Shown: one piece after another, positions 32,707 through 41,494 of the stretch
How the letters are laid out: each line of letters begins with the position of its first letter
Position numbering within the stretch: position 1 is the stretch's first letter
Source of the DNA: Herbiconiux daphne
GTDB lineage: Bacteria > Actinomycetota > Actinomycetes > Actinomycetales > Microbacteriaceae
Direction: 5' to 3'
Assembly (NCBI RefSeq): GCF_024979295.1
Contig: NZ_JANLCJ010000003.1
Location: 434,001 to 498,000 of the forward strand
DNA: 64,000 nucleotides
Translations under genes and position numbers: made by a program
Notes under the pieces: model-generated
What the model was told of the DNA's origin: nothing
The model's database searches: none
The model's input: only the letters and a program-made list of their open reading frames with translations

Positions 32707-33243
32707 GTGACGCAGACACCCGCAGAGCAACCCCCGGGAGCCGCACCGCGACCTGCCGATCAGACGGCACCGCGGCATCCGGGCTATGGACCGACCACTC
32801 CCACCTACCCGGCAACGGGCGGCCAGGTGCCACATCCCGGTTACGGGCCGAACCCCGGTTCTGGACCGAATCCCGGGTATGCACCCGGGACCGCAACCGC
32901 TCCCCCGCCGCTCATCCCGCGGCCCACGCGCAACACGCTCGGGCTGGCATCGCTCATCGTCGGGGCGATCGGACCGGTGCTCGGCCTTCTGTTCTTGCTG
33001 ATTCAGGCGGCCCTGATCGGTAGCGGCGAGACTCAGGCGATCGGCGCCGCCGGCGCGGTGAACGGAGTGCTCAGCGGTCTCGTCGCCGCGGCCGCGCTCG
33101 TTCTCGGCCTCATCGCGCTCAGCCGGCGGGGCGCATCGAAGACGCTGGCTGCCGCCGGCATCGCCCTCGGCGCGGCCGGCCTCGTGGGGGTGTTCGGCGC
33201 GGTCCTGTACGGGCTCGTCGTCAACCTGCTCTACGCCTACTGA
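32707..33243 (+). CDS. DUF4190-like membrane protein with Pro/Gly-rich N-terminus
   Basis: 178 residues. The N-terminal 75 are Pro/Gly/Tyr-rich (HPGYGPTTPTYPATGG, GPNPGSGPNPGYAPG), probably disordered and cytoplasmic. Two or three membrane helices follow (NTLGLASLIVGAIGPVLGLL, VLSGLVAAAALVLGLIALS, GLVGVFGAVLYGLVV) in the DUF4190-like order. GTG at 32707 with AAGGGA 6 nt upstream is a better start than the open frame at 32671. Function unknown. Confidence 0.8.
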   Translation: MTQTPAEQPPGAAPRPADQTAPRHPGYGPTTPTYPATGGQVPHPGYGPNPGSGPNPGYAPGTATAPPPLIPRPTRNTLGLASLIVGAIGPVLGLLFLLIQAALIGSGETQAIGAAGAVNGVLSGLVAAAALVLGLIALSRRGASKTLAAAGIALGAAGLVGVFGAVLYGLVVNLLYAY

Positions 33244-33249
33244 CCCGCT

Positions 33250-33306
33250 CGAGAAGTCATTTCTGGGCCGAAGAGGTGCCTTTTTGGGCCGAAAAGTGAC
33301 TTCTCG
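33250..33306. terminator. Intergenic stem-loop of the CGAGAAGTCACTT family
   Basis: Outer arms CGAGAAGTCA... / ...TGACTTCTCG with a GGGCC inner pairing and a loop containing a T-run. Lies between convergent gene ends (DUF4190-like and phoH). The outer arm is almost identical to that of the structures at 40158 and 48229. Confidence 0.7.
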
Positions 33307-33406
33307 CGGGGGTGGAGTGGGGCGCGGAGGTGGAGTGGGGCGCGGGAGGGCACGGGACGCGCGGGGTCGAGTGATGGGTGGGGGTGCACGCACCCCCACC
33401 CACCCC

Positions 33407-34789
33407 CTACGCGAGCTCGTTCGACTCGAGCATCTCGGTGACGAGGGCGGCGATCGCCGAGCGCTCCGAGCGCGTCAACGTGATGTGCCCGAAGAGCGAG
33501 TGCCCCTTCAGCGTCTCGATCACCGACGCGACGCCGTCGTGCCTGCCCACCCGCAGGTTGTCGCGCTGCGCCACGTCGTGGGTCAGCACCACCCGCGAGT
33601 TCTGGCCGATGCGCGAGAGCACGGTGAGCAGCACGTTGCGCTCGAGCGACTGCGCCTCGTCGACGATCACGAAGGCGTCGTGCAGCGAACGACCCCGGAT
33701 GTGCGTCAACGGCAGCACCTCGAGGATGCCGCGATCGATCACCTCGTCGAGCACGTTCTGCGATACCAGCGAGCCGAGCGTGTCGAACACGGCCTGTGCC
33801 CACGGGTTCATCTTCTCCGCGGCGTCACCCGGCAGGAAGCCGAGCTCCTGCCCGCCCACCGCGTACAGCGGCCGGAACACCATGATCTTCTTGTGCTGCT
33901 GCTTCTCGAGCACTGCTTCGAGACCGGCGCACAGGGCCAGAGCGGACTTCCCCGTACCGGCTCGACCCCCCAGCGACACGATTCCGACCTCGGGGTCGAG
34001 CAGCATGTCGATCGCGATGCGCTGCTCCGCCGAGCGGCCGTGCAGACCGAACACGTCGCGGTCGCCACGCACGAGCTGGAACGCGTCGCGCCCGGTGACC
34101 CGGCCGAGGGCCGAGCCGCGATCGGAGTGGATGACGAGGCCGGTGTTGATCGGCATGTCGCGCACGAGCGGCGTGCTGAGCCGCTCGTCGTCGTAGAGCT
34201 TCGACATCTCGGTCGACCCCAGCGTGATGTCGTCGAGACCGGTCCAGCCGGAGTCGACGGCGAGCTCGGCCCGGTATTCCTCGGCCGCGAGGCCGATCGA
34301 CGCGGCCTTCACGCGCAACGGCAGATCTTTCGACACCACGGTGACGGCGAGCCCGTCGTTGGCGAGGTTCTGGGCCACGGCGAGGATGCGGGTGTCGTTG
34401 TCGCCGAGTTGGAGCCCCGACGGCAGCACCGAGGTGTTGGAGTGGTTGAGCTCGACGCGCAGCGAACCGCCCTCGGTGCCGACGGCGATCGGAAAATCGA
34501 GCCGTTCGTGCTGGATGCGCAGCTCGTCGAGGTTGCGCAGCGCCTGGCGGGCGAAGTAGCCGATCTCGGGGTCGTTGCGTTTGGACTCGAGTTCGGTGAT
34601 GACGATCACCGGCAGAACGACGGCGTGCTCGGCGAACCGGAAGATGGCCTTCGGATCAGACAGAAGAACCGAGGTGTCCAACACGTAGGTCACCTCGGTC
34701 GTCGATGTCGAGTCAGCAGTCTGGGTGGTGCTTCGTGCATCCTTTCCGGTGTTCGTCCCGCTGGGCTTCTGAGTCATGGGCTCGGCCAC
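33407..34789 (-). CDS. phoH: PhoH-family ATPase with N-terminal PIN domain (PhoH2 type)
   Basis: 460 residues in two domains. Residues about 30-160 form a PIN nuclease domain with acidic residues in [36 protein letters not shown] and VVSKD. Residues about 245-460 are the PhoH ATPase, with Walker [13 protein letters not shown] and Walker [12 protein letters not shown]. In mycobacteria this architecture (PhoH2) is an ATP-dependent RNA helicase/ribonuclease. GTG 34789 is placed 5 nt after GGAG; GTG 34795 and ATG 34777 are alternatives. No small antitoxin ORF (PhoAT) is visible upstream. Confidence 0.92.
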   Translation of the reverse strand: MAEPMTQKPSGTNTGKDARSTTQTADSTSTTEVTYVLDTSVLLSDPKAIFRFAEHAVVLPVIVITELESKRNDPEIGYFARQALRNLDELRIQHERLDFPIAVGTEGGSLRVELNHSNTSVLPSGLQLGDNDTRILAVAQNLANDGLAVTVVSKDLPLRVKAASIGLAAEEYRAELAVDSGWTGLDDITLGSTEMSKLYDDERLSTPLVRDMPINTGLVIHSDRGSALGRVTGRDAFQLVRGDRDVFGLHGRSAEQRIAIDMLLDPEVGIVSLGGRAGTGKSALALCAGLEAVLEKQQHKKIMVFRPLYAVGGQELGFLPGDAAEKMNPWAQAVFDTLGSLVSQNVLDEVIDRGILEVLPLTHIRGRSLHDAFVIVDEAQSLERNVLLTVLSRIGQNSRVVLTHDVAQRDNLRVGRHDGVASVIETLKGHSLFGHITLTRSERSAIAALVTEMLESNELA

Positions 34790-34965
34790 ATCCACTCCAA
34801 CCCCGAGCGCGCGGCGCTCGGTCAGTAGGCGATCAGGCCACAGTCAGAGTGTCGAAACGTACTTATGTGGCCGTCTCGATCAGGCGCCATGCCTGATGAG
34901 ACCGAACCTACGTCTGTTGGCGGATGCGTGGGTTACGACACGCGACGGATCAGATTAACTCTGTG

Positions 34966-34979
34966 TTACACGCGTGTAA
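34966..34979. promoter_or_regulatory. Perfect 14-bp palindrome TTACACGCGTGTAA
   Basis: Lies 14 nt beyond the uppS stop and about 175 bp upstream of phoH. It is a plausible dimeric regulator site for phoH or a short terminator stem for uppS; no T-run follows. Role unassigned. Confidence 0.35.
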
Positions 34980-34992
34980 TTCCGGCAGCGGC

Positions 34993-35778
34993 TCAGCTGC
35001 CGAACCGCCGCTGGCGCCGCGAGTAGTCGCGCAGCGCGCGCAGGAAGTCGACCTCGCGCACATCCGGCCCCAGCGCCTCCATGAAGTAGAACTCGCTGTG
35101 CGCGCTCTGCCAGAGCATGAAGTCGGAGAGGCGCTGCTCGCCTGAGGTGCGGATGACCAGGTCGGGGTCGGGCTGGCCGCCCGTGTAGAGGTGCTCGGCG
35201 ATGATGTCCTGGTCGATGGCCGCCTCGAGCTCGTCGAGCCCGTGGCCGAGCGCCTTGTGCTTCTGGATGATGCTGCGCACGGCGTCTTCGATCTCGGAGC
35301 GGCCGCCGTAGCCGATGGCGAGGTTGACGTGCAGCCCCTTGTGGTCGGCGGTGCGGGCTTCGGCGCCGTCGAGCGCCGCGATGAGCGGCTCGGGCAGGCC
35401 GGCATCCGTTCCCACGTGCTTCACCCGCCAGTCGCGGAACCGCGAGATGTCGTCGGCGAGGTCGGCGATGATCTCGATCAGCTCGGTGAGCTCTTCGCCC
35501 GACCGGTTCTTCAGGTTGTCGGTCGACAGCAGGTAGAGGGTCACCACCTCGATGCCGAGGTCGTCGCACCACACCAGGAACTCCCGGATCTTCGCGGCCC
35601 CGGCCCGGTGCCCGTGCGCCGCCGTGCCGAGCGACCGCTGCCGGGCCCAGCGCCGGTTGCCGTCGAGGATCATGGCCACGTGCTTCGGCAGCACCGAACC
35701 GTCGAGGTGCTTGCGGATACGCCGCTGGTAGAGACGGTAGAGCAGGCCTTTCCCGACCTTCTGCTGGCGATTCGGCAC
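34993..35778 (-). CDS. uppS: Cis-prenyltransferase (isoprenyl/undecaprenyl diphosphate synthase family)
   Basis: 261 residues condensing IPP onto an allylic diphosphate with Z geometry to make lipid carriers. The catalytic Asp motif is MILDGNRRWA, and the C-terminal IPP-binding motif is RTSGEQRLSDFMLWQ. GTG at 35778 is the start. The neighbour across 57 bp is a hemolysin III gene, the same pairing as Rv1086 (short-chain Z-farnesyl diphosphate synthase) with Rv1085c in M. tuberculosis, so a short-chain product is possible. Chain length cannot be decided from the sequence alone. Confidence 0.93.
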   Translation of the reverse strand: MPNRQQKVGKGLLYRLYQRRIRKHLDGSVLPKHVAMILDGNRRWARQRSLGTAAHGHRAGAAKIREFLVWCDDLGIEVVTLYLLSTDNLKNRSGEELTELIEIIADLADDISRFRDWRVKHVGTDAGLPEPLIAALDGAEARTADHKGLHVNLAIGYGGRSEIEDAVRSIIQKHKALGHGLDELEAAIDQDIIAEHLYTGGQPDPDLVIRTSGEQRLSDFMLWQSAHSEFYFMEALGPDVREVDFLRALRDYSRRQRRFGS

Positions 35779-35835
35779 ACCGATACGCTACTCGCTCACA
35801 GCGGGCGGCGGATGCCATACGCGTAGTCTGAGCAC

Positions 35836-36540
35836 ATGCCCGAGCCCGAACTGCCGAACATCCCGCTGTTGGAGGACGAGCTCGATCACCCGCCGGCCGA
35901 GCTGAAACCCACCTGGCGCGGCTGGATCCACGCCGGCACGTTCCCGTTCACCATCGCGATGGGAATCGTGCTCATCAGCCTCGCGCAGGGCGCGCCGGCG
36001 AAGTGGGCGAGCGCGGTGTTCATGCTCACCTCGATGCTGCTCTTCGGCAACTCGGCGCTCTATCACCGCTTCAACTGGAAGCCGGAGACGAAGCTGCTGC
36101 TGAAGCGCATCGACCACGCCAACATCTTCCTGCTGATCGCCGGCACCTACACGCCGATCGCGGTGCTCGCCCTCCCGCCCGAGAAGGGCGTGCTGTTGCT
36201 CAGCCTGGTCTGGGCCGGCGCGCTGCTCGGCATCGGCTTCCGGGTGTTCTGGATCGGCGCCCCGCGGTGGCTCTACGTCGTGCTCTACCTGGCGCTCGGC
36301 TGGGCGGCCGTGATGTATCTCGTCGACATCTTCGCGGCCAACCCGGCGTCTTTGATCCTCGTCATCGTCGGTGGCCTCGCCTACACGCTCGGCGCGCTCG
36401 CCTACGGCTTCAAGCGGCCGAACCCGTTCCCCGGCCGGTTCGGGTTCCACGAGATCTTCCACACGCTCACCGTGGTGGCGTTCCTCTGCCACTGGACCGC
36501 GATCCTGCTGCTCGCGATCGACCCGCCGTTCAACGGCTGA
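35836..36540 (+). CDS. Hemolysin III family (PAQR/YqfA-like) membrane protein
   Basis: 234 residues with seven membrane helices. The family's metal-site residues are in SALYHRFNW, RIDHANIFLLIAGTYTP and GFHEIFHTLTVVAFLCHW. The family is named for a Bacillus cereus hemolysin but most members are not toxins; the fold is shared with PAQR receptors and a hydrolase role has been proposed. ATG 35836. Divergent from uppS. Confidence 0.92.
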   Translation: MPEPELPNIPLLEDELDHPPAELKPTWRGWIHAGTFPFTIAMGIVLISLAQGAPAKWASAVFMLTSMLLFGNSALYHRFNWKPETKLLLKRIDHANIFLLIAGTYTPIAVLALPPEKGVLLLSLVWAGALLGIGFRVFWIGAPRWLYVVLYLALGWAAVMYLVDIFAANPASLILVIVGGLAYTLGALAYGFKRPNPFPGRFGFHEIFHTLTVVAFLCHWTAILLLAIDPPFNG

Positions 36541-36606
36541 CCGAGCCGGCCGGGCATCCGAGCCGGACGCGCACCGAGCCGGCCGCGCACCCCGCCCGGC
36601 GCGCTC

Positions 36607-37800
36607 TCACCCGGCCGCCTGCACGTTCGCGACCAGCTGCGCCGCCAGCTGCGGCAGCAGGGCGGCCAGCTCGACCGGCACCTTGACGTCGAACCAGGCG
36701 TTGTCGACCAGCACCGCCACGTGGTCACCGGAATCCGACACGTAGGCCGTGCCCGGGTAGCCGCTCGTCCGCAGCCACTGCGACCCGCCGCCCGCCACCG
36801 AGTCGGAGATGTAGCCGGCCCCGCCCGGCAGCACCATCGCCGTGATGCTCGCACCGCCGCCTGACCAGCCGCAGCCGTAGCCGCCGACCTGGCGGTTGCT
36901 GCGGAACGTCGCGATGCGGAACTCGCCCTCGTACTCCCGGAACACGCGCATCGCCGGGTCGCCCGTGATCGCCACGAGCTGGTCGGTCGTGAGCAAGCCG
37001 TCGCATCCGGATGCGCCGACGAGATTCGCGCCCTGGGGCTGCCACAGCGGCCCCGGCGGCCCGGCCGCGACGACCGCATCGGCCACCGCGCCGAAGAGCG
37101 CCCGCGTGGCCGACACCGTCTCGTCGGAGATGGTCTGCGATGCCGGCACCACGCCCACCTGCACCCCGTAGTTGGCGACGTGGTCGATGAGGGCGCAGAC
37201 AGGCACCTCCGTGCCGGTCTGGCAGAGCTCGCGCGAGTCGTCGCCGAAGCCCGGGATGGGCGGTGACGCTCCGAAGTCGACTCCCCCGGCGACGTCGAAG
37301 TAGTCTTCGTCGGTGACGTCGGGCACGATGATGGCGAACGCCCGGGGCGCGATGCCACCAGCCGGGGTCGTGGCGCTCGCGACGACCCAGGTGCAGGTGA
37401 GCGAACCGGTTCTGAGGTCGGAGTAGGCCAGCGGATTCGACGCCCGGGGCGACCCCGACCCCACCACCGGCGCACCGACCAGTTGCTGGGCGGTCACCGA
37501 CGACAGCACCGCGGGGCAGGTGAGCGGCACGCGCACGGGCGCGACGACCGGTGCCGCCGTCGGGGTCGGCGTGGGAGTGGCCGTGGCTGTCGGCGTCGGG
37601 GTGGGCGTCGGAGCGGCGGATGTCGTCGCCGGGGCACTGGCAGACGGCGACCCGCCCGTGAGAACCAGCCCGGCCACAGTGGCACCGACCGCGACGATCG
37701 CGACGGCGACCACGATCCCCACGATCAGGCGGGTGCGGCGGCCCGTTCGCGGCCGGCCGCCTTCGGGCGATCGACCGGCGGCGCTGTCAGTTGTTCCCAT
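36607..37800 (-). CDS. Membrane-anchored exported protein of unknown function
   Basis: 397 residues: a basic cytoplasmic N-terminus (RPRTGRRTR), one membrane helix (LIVGIVVAVAIVAVGATVAGLVL), a Thr/Pro linker (TPTPTPTATATPTPTPT) and an extracytoplasmic part of about 300 residues. This part contains eight to nine Cys, including LTCPAVL, LTCTWVV, ELCQTGTEVPVCALID, SGCDGLL and GYGCGWSG, suggesting several disulphides. No family recognised. It shares a direction with the mca pair but is separated by 38 nt. It occupies the place of Rv1084 in the otherwise conserved mycobacterial gene block. Confidence 0.75.
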   Translation of the reverse strand: MGTTDSAAGRSPEGGRPRTGRRTRLIVGIVVAVAIVAVGATVAGLVLTGGSPSASAPATTSAAPTPTPTPTATATPTPTPTAAPVVAPVRVPLTCPAVLSSVTAQQLVGAPVVGSGSPRASNPLAYSDLRTGSLTCTWVVASATTPAGGIAPRAFAIIVPDVTDEDYFDVAGGVDFGASPPIPGFGDDSRELCQTGTEVPVCALIDHVANYGVQVGVVPASQTISDETVSATRALFGAVADAVVAAGPPGPLWQPQGANLVGASGCDGLLTTDQLVAITGDPAMRVFREYEGEFRIATFRSNRQVGGYGCGWSGGGASITAMVLPGGAGYISDSVAGGGSQWLRTSGYPGTAYVSDSGDHVAVLVDNAWFDVKVPVELAALLPQLAAQLVANVQAAG

Positions 37801-37838
37801 GCCCCCATTGTGGTCTGTGGGGCGGGTGCCCGGAGGCC

Positions 37839-38189
37839 CTACTTCGGGGCGCGACCCGAACCGGCCGGGCCGCCCTCGCCGCCCGCACGCGAGTCACCCG
37901 CGGCACGCGAGTCGCCCGCACCGGGAGCCGCGGCATCCGGCCCCGCGTCATCTCGCGCCGCGACCTCGGCCGCCAGCTCCTGCTGCACCTGCGCCCGATA
38001 GTTCACGCGCCGCACCCGCCGCACCATGTCGATGACGAGCAGCACCGTGACCACCGCGATCAGGAACGTGACGATGAACCCCACGACTCCCGGGGTGACG
38101 GTGTCGGGGTCGGGCGTCACCTCGTCGGCGGCGAGGGATGCCGCGGAGACCGCACCGGCGATGGCGAACATGACCACACCGCCGGTCAT
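37839..38189 (-). CDS. Small membrane protein coupled to mca (Rv1083-like)
   Basis: 116 residues with two hydrophobic segments (VVMFAIAGAVSAASLAA, possibly a signal, and VVGFIVTFLIAVVTVLLVIDMV) followed by basic RRVRRVNYRAQVQ and a disordered acidic/Gly tail. Its ATG overlaps the mca stop (ATGA), so it is translated with mca. A small membrane protein follows mca in mycobacteria too (Rv1083). Function unknown. Confidence 0.8.
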   Translation of the reverse strand: MTGGVVMFAIAGAVSAASLAADEVTPDPDTVTPGVVGFIVTFLIAVVTVLLVIDMVRRVRRVNYRAQVQQELAAEVAARDDAGPDAAAPGAGDSRAAGDSRAGGEGGPAGSGRAPK

Positions 38190-39046
38190 TCCGAGTCCTC
38201 GACGCCGTCGAAGAGGTCGGTCTCGGGTGTGGTGGCGGCCGGCACCCGCGAGTCGACGAGCTGGAAGTCTTCATAGGGCCACGCGCGCAGCTGCAGGTCG
38301 TTGGGCCAGAAGAAGAACGGATGATCCGGCGCCACCTGGCTGGCATGCGCCCGCAGCGCGGTGTCGCGCACGTCGAAGAACGGCCCGGCCGGGATGCGCA
38401 CGGTCTCGTAGGAGGGCCGCTCCTTCATGCGCTCGCGCATCTCGGTGAGGTCTTTGAGGAAGGGATGGTCGGGCTGCTCCACCGAGAGCAACTCGTAGAC
38501 CGCCTCGAACCGCTCGGGGTTCATGATGCGGTCGTAGTAGAGCTTGGAGATCGACCACGCCGGCCCGGCATCCGGATAGGCGGCGGCGTCGGCCGCGGCC
38601 TGGTAGGCGAGCGCCGAGATCTCGTGGCAGCGGATGTGGTCGGCGTGCGGGTAGCCCCCGTTCTCGTCATAGGTGATGAGCACGTGCGGCCGGTATTCGC
38701 GGATGAGCTTCACCAGCGGAGCCGCCGCCGTGGCGACCGGGATCGTGCCGAACGAGTTGACGGGCAGCGGGTCGACCGAGCCCGGCTCCTGGTAGCCGGA
38801 GTCGACGTAGCCGAGCCACCGGTGCTCGAAGCCGACGGCCGCCTGCGCCGCGGTCATCTCGACGCGCCGCAGCCCCGCCATGTCGCGCTCGGCCCAGATG
38901 CGCGGCTCGAGGCCCTCGTTGAGCACCGAACCGCGTTCGCCGCCGGTGCAGCTGACCACCATGACGTCGACCCCGCGGTCGAGATAATAGGCGTAGGTCG
39001 CCGCGCCCTTGCTCGACTCGTCGTCGGGGTGAGCGTGCACGGCCAT
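38186..39046 (-). CDS. mca: Mycothiol S-conjugate amidase
   Basis: Zinc amidase of about 287 residues that cleaves mycothiol-toxin conjugates to a mercapturate and GlcN-Ins, for detoxification; presence implies mycothiol biosynthesis. Metal-binding motifs are AHPDDES at the N-terminus and GYPHADHIRCHE. The match to the Mca branch, rather than MshB, is suggested by CTGGERGSVLNEG and the neighbours. ATG 39046 lacks a ribosome site, whereas CTG 39061 lies 9 nt after GAGGAG and would give MTLRLMAV at the N-terminus, as in homologues; CTG initiation is therefore possible. Confidence 0.93.
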   Translation of the reverse strand: MAVHAHPDDESSKGAATYAYYLDRGVDVMVVSCTGGERGSVLNEGLEPRIWAERDMAGLRRVEMTAAQAAVGFEHRWLGYVDSGYQEPGSVDPLPVNSFGTIPVATAAAPLVKLIREYRPHVLITYDENGGYPHADHIRCHEISALAYQAAADAAAYPDAGPAWSISKLYYDRIMNPERFEAVYELLSVEQPDHPFLKDLTEMRERMKERPSYETVRIPAGPFFDVRDTALRAHASQVAPDHPFFFWPNDLQLRAWPYEDFQLVDSRVPAATTPETDLFDGVEDSE

Positions 39047-39142
39047 GAGTCGCAGTGTCAGCGGTCTCAACTCCTCGCGAATAGCAATTAGCCTGGTAAC
39101 GGCCACCTCAAGACTAATTGCTTTACCCCGGGAGAAAACCTC

Positions 39143-39541
39143 GTGAGCACCGACGAGCTGCAGCGCCGCTACGGCCGCACCCCGGCCCGCCGGTTGCGCA
39201 GCCGGCTGATCGCCTGGGTCACGGAAGCGGCCGTGGCCGTGGTGGTGATCGTGTGGGTGGTCTGGGCCGGCCTCGACGGCACGTCGGCCACCATCGGCAA
39301 GCAGGACACGGCCCACACCGTCATCGACGCCCGCAGCGTCGAGGTGGAGTTCGACGTCACCATCCCCCGCGGCGACACCGCGAGCTGCTCGCTGCAGGCC
39401 CTCAACGACACCTTCGCCATCGTCGGCTGGAAGATCATCGACCTGCCCGCGTCAGACCAGGCGACGAGGTCGTTCCGGGAGGTCGTGCGCACCAGCGAGC
39501 GGGCCTCGACGGGTTTGATTTACAACTGCTGGCTCACATAG
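39143..39541 (+). CDS. DUF4307 single-pass membrane protein
   Basis: 132 residues: short basic N-terminus with RYGRTPARRLR, one helix (VAVVVIVWVVWAGL) and an extracytoplasmic beta-rich domain with two Cys (TASCSLQALN and IYNCWLT). Pattern and position between mca and greA match Rv1081c, the DUF4307 family. GTG 39143 follows GGGAGAA. Function unknown. Probably co-transcribed with greA. Confidence 0.85.
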   Translation: MSTDELQRRYGRTPARRLRSRLIAWVTEAAVAVVVIVWVVWAGLDGTSATIGKQDTAHTVIDARSVEVEFDVTIPRGDTASCSLQALNDTFAIVGWKIIDLPASDQATRSFREVVRTSERASTGLIYNCWLT

Positions 39542-39602
39542 TCTTTCTTGATCGTCCGGGCCGTGTCGGCTCGGGCGTATCCGCGCTCGAGGGAGATTTC
39601 CG

Positions 39603-40091
39603 ATGGCAGAAGACACTCACGTCACCTGGCTCACCCAGGAAGCCTACGACCGGCTGACCAACGAGCTCGAGGAGCTCAGCGGCCCGGCCCGCATCGAGAT
39701 CGCGAAGCGCATCGAGATGGCGCGCGAAGAGGGCGACCTCAAAGAGAACGGCGGCTACCACGCCGCGAAAGACGAGCAGGGCAAGATCGAGGCACGCATC
39801 CGTCAACTCACGCAGCTGCTGCGCACCGCCCAGGTCGGCGCCACCCCCGAGAGCCACGGCGTCGTGGAGCCCGGAGTCGTCGTGACCGCCCTCGTGGCGG
39901 GCGGCGAGGAGCGCTTCCTGCTCGGCAGCCGCGAGATCGCGGGCAACGCCGACCTCGACGTCTACAGCGAGCAGAGCCCGCTCGGCACCGCCATCCTCGG
40001 CCTCAAGGTGGGCGAGAAGACCACCTACACCGCGCCCAACGGCCGCGACATCACGGTCGAGGTCACCGGCGTCGAGACCTTCGCCGGCTGA
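39603..40091 (+). CDS. greA: Transcription elongation factor GreA
   Basis: 162-residue factor that stimulates cleavage of backtracked RNA in RNA polymerase. N-terminal coiled coil with the acidic tip region (AREEGDLKENGGYHAAKDEQ) and a C-terminal FKBP-like domain (LGTAILGLKVGEKTTYTAPNG). ATG 39603 follows GAGGGAGA. The C-terminal region fits actinobacterial GreA. Confidence 0.95.
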   Translation: MAEDTHVTWLTQEAYDRLTNELEELSGPARIEIAKRIEMAREEGDLKENGGYHAAKDEQGKIEARIRQLTQLLRTAQVGATPESHGVVEPGVVVTALVAGGEERFLLGSREIAGNADLDVYSEQSPLGTAILGLKVGEKTTYTAPNGRDITVEVTGVETFAG

Positions 40092-40157
40092 CCCTACCGG
40101 CCCCGCCCGACCAGCACTCGCCCACCCCGCGCCACCCTCCCCACGCCATTACCCAAC

Positions 40158-40217
40158 CGCGAGTGGTCACTTTTGGCGGCAAAACCGGCGTTTTGGCGCC
40201 GAAAGTGACCACTCGCG
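40158..40217. terminator. Intergenic stem-loop between convergent greA and ilvA
   Basis: Arms CGCGAGTGGTCACTTTTGGCGG / GGCGCCGAAAGTGACCACTCGCG enclose a loop with CAAAACCGGCGTTTTG, itself a small inverted repeat. It terminates both convergent transcripts and belongs to the same arm family as 33250 and 48229. Confidence 0.75.
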
Positions 40218-40246
40218 CAGGGGGGCTGGGGCGCGGGAGGGCGCGG

Positions 40247-41494
40247 CTACTGCTCGACGCGCAGCTCGAAGCCCGCGTCGCGCAGCTTCGCGATCACGAG
40301 GTCGCGGTGGTCGGGCCCGCGCGTCTCGATGTGCAGCTCGAGCTCGACCTGGCTGATCTGCAAGCCCTTGCCGTGCCGGGTGTGCTGCACCTCGACCACG
40401 TTGGCGTTCGCCTCGGCGACCAGCTCGGCGGTGCGAGCGAGCTGCCCCGGGCGGTCGGGCAGCATGATGCGCAGCTTGAGGTAGCGATCGGATGCCGCGA
40501 GCCCGTGACTGATCACGCGCTGCATGAGCAGCGGATCGATGTTGCCGCCCGACAGCACCACGACCGTCTTGCCGGTGCCGCGCACCAGACCGGCGAGGAT
40601 GGCGGCGACCCCCACGGCTCCGGCCGGCTCGACGACCTGCTTGGCGCGCTCGAGCAGCACCAGCAGCGCGCGGGCGGTGTCGGCCTCGGAGACCGTGACC
40701 ACCTCGTCGACGAGCTGACTGATGATCTCGAAGTTCAGGATGCCGGGCTTGGACACGTGGATGCCGTCGGCGATCGTGGGCGTCGTCGTGATCTCGACCG
40801 GCTCCCCCGCGGCGAGCGAGGGCGGGTAGGCGGCGGCGTTGGCGGCCTGCACTCCGATGATGCGCACCGAGCGGCCCTCGAGCGCGGCCCGTTGCTTGAC
40901 CGCGCTGGCGACACCCGAGATGAGACCGCCGCCACCGATGGGGATGACGATGGTGTCGGCATCCGGAACCTGATCGAGCAGCTCGAGACCGAGGGTGCCC
41001 TGCCCCATCACGACGTCGATGTGGTCGAACGGCGGGATGACCGTGGCCCCCGTGGCGTGGGCGAACTCGGCGGCGGCGCGCAGGGCCTCCTCGACCGAGT
41101 GGCCGCGCAGGATGACGTCGGCGCCATAGCTGCGGGTGGCCTGCAGCTTCGGCAGAGGCACGCCGATGGGCATGAAGATGGTGGCCTTGATGCCCAGCTC
41201 GCGCGCCGCGAAGGCGACTCCCTGGGCGTGGTTGCCGGCCGAGGCCGCCACGACACCGGCCGCCTTCTCGGCGTCGCTGAGGCTCGAGATGCGGTTGTAG
41301 GCGCCGCGGATCTTGTAGGAGCCGGTGCGCTGCAGGTTCTCGCACTTGAGGTAGACCTCCGAGCCGAGCAGCTCGGTGAGGTAGCGCGAGGTCTGCATCG
41401 GCGTCACTTGCGCGACGGTCGCGACGCGCACGCGCGCGCTCTCGATGTCGGCCAGCAGGGGGCCGGCGAACGTGGTGTCGGACTCAGACTTCAA
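40247..41494 (-). CDS. ilvA: Threonine ammonia-lyase (biosynthetic/catabolic, ACT domain)
   Basis: PLP enzyme of 415 residues that deaminates threonine to 2-oxobutyrate for isoleucine synthesis. The PLP lysine is in RTGSYKIRGAYNR, the phosphate loop is PIGGGGLISG, and a single ACT-type domain occupies about the last 85 residues (RIMLPDRPGQLARTAELV), the site of feedback control in the family. TTG 41494 is placed after GAGGA; GTG 41509 is also in frame. The start overlaps the end of the upstream permease gene. Confidence 0.92.
   Translation of the reverse strand: MKSESDTTFAGPLLADIESARVRVATVAQVTPMQTSRYLTELLGSEVYLKCENLQRTGSYKIRGAYNRISSLSDAEKAAGVVAASAGNHAQGVAFAARELGIKATIFMPIGVPLPKLQATRSYGADVILRGHSVEEALRAAAEFAHATGATVIPPFDHIDVVMGQGTLGLELLDQVPDADTIVIPIGGGGLISGVASAVKQRAALEGRSVRIIGVQAANAAAYPPSLAAGEPVEITTTPTIADGIHVSKPGILNFEIISQLVDEVVTVSEADTARALLVLLERAKQVVEPAGAVGVAAILAGLVRGTGKTVVVLSGGNIDPLLMQRVISHGLAASDRYLKLRIMLPDRPGQLARTAELVAEANANVVEVQHTRHGKGLQISQVELELHIETRGPDHRDLVIAKLRDAGFELRVEQ

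Noticed and set aside
34790..34992. PhoAT-like antitoxin ORF upstream of phoH
   Set aside because: No ORF of suitable size is visible on the minus strand between the two genes.
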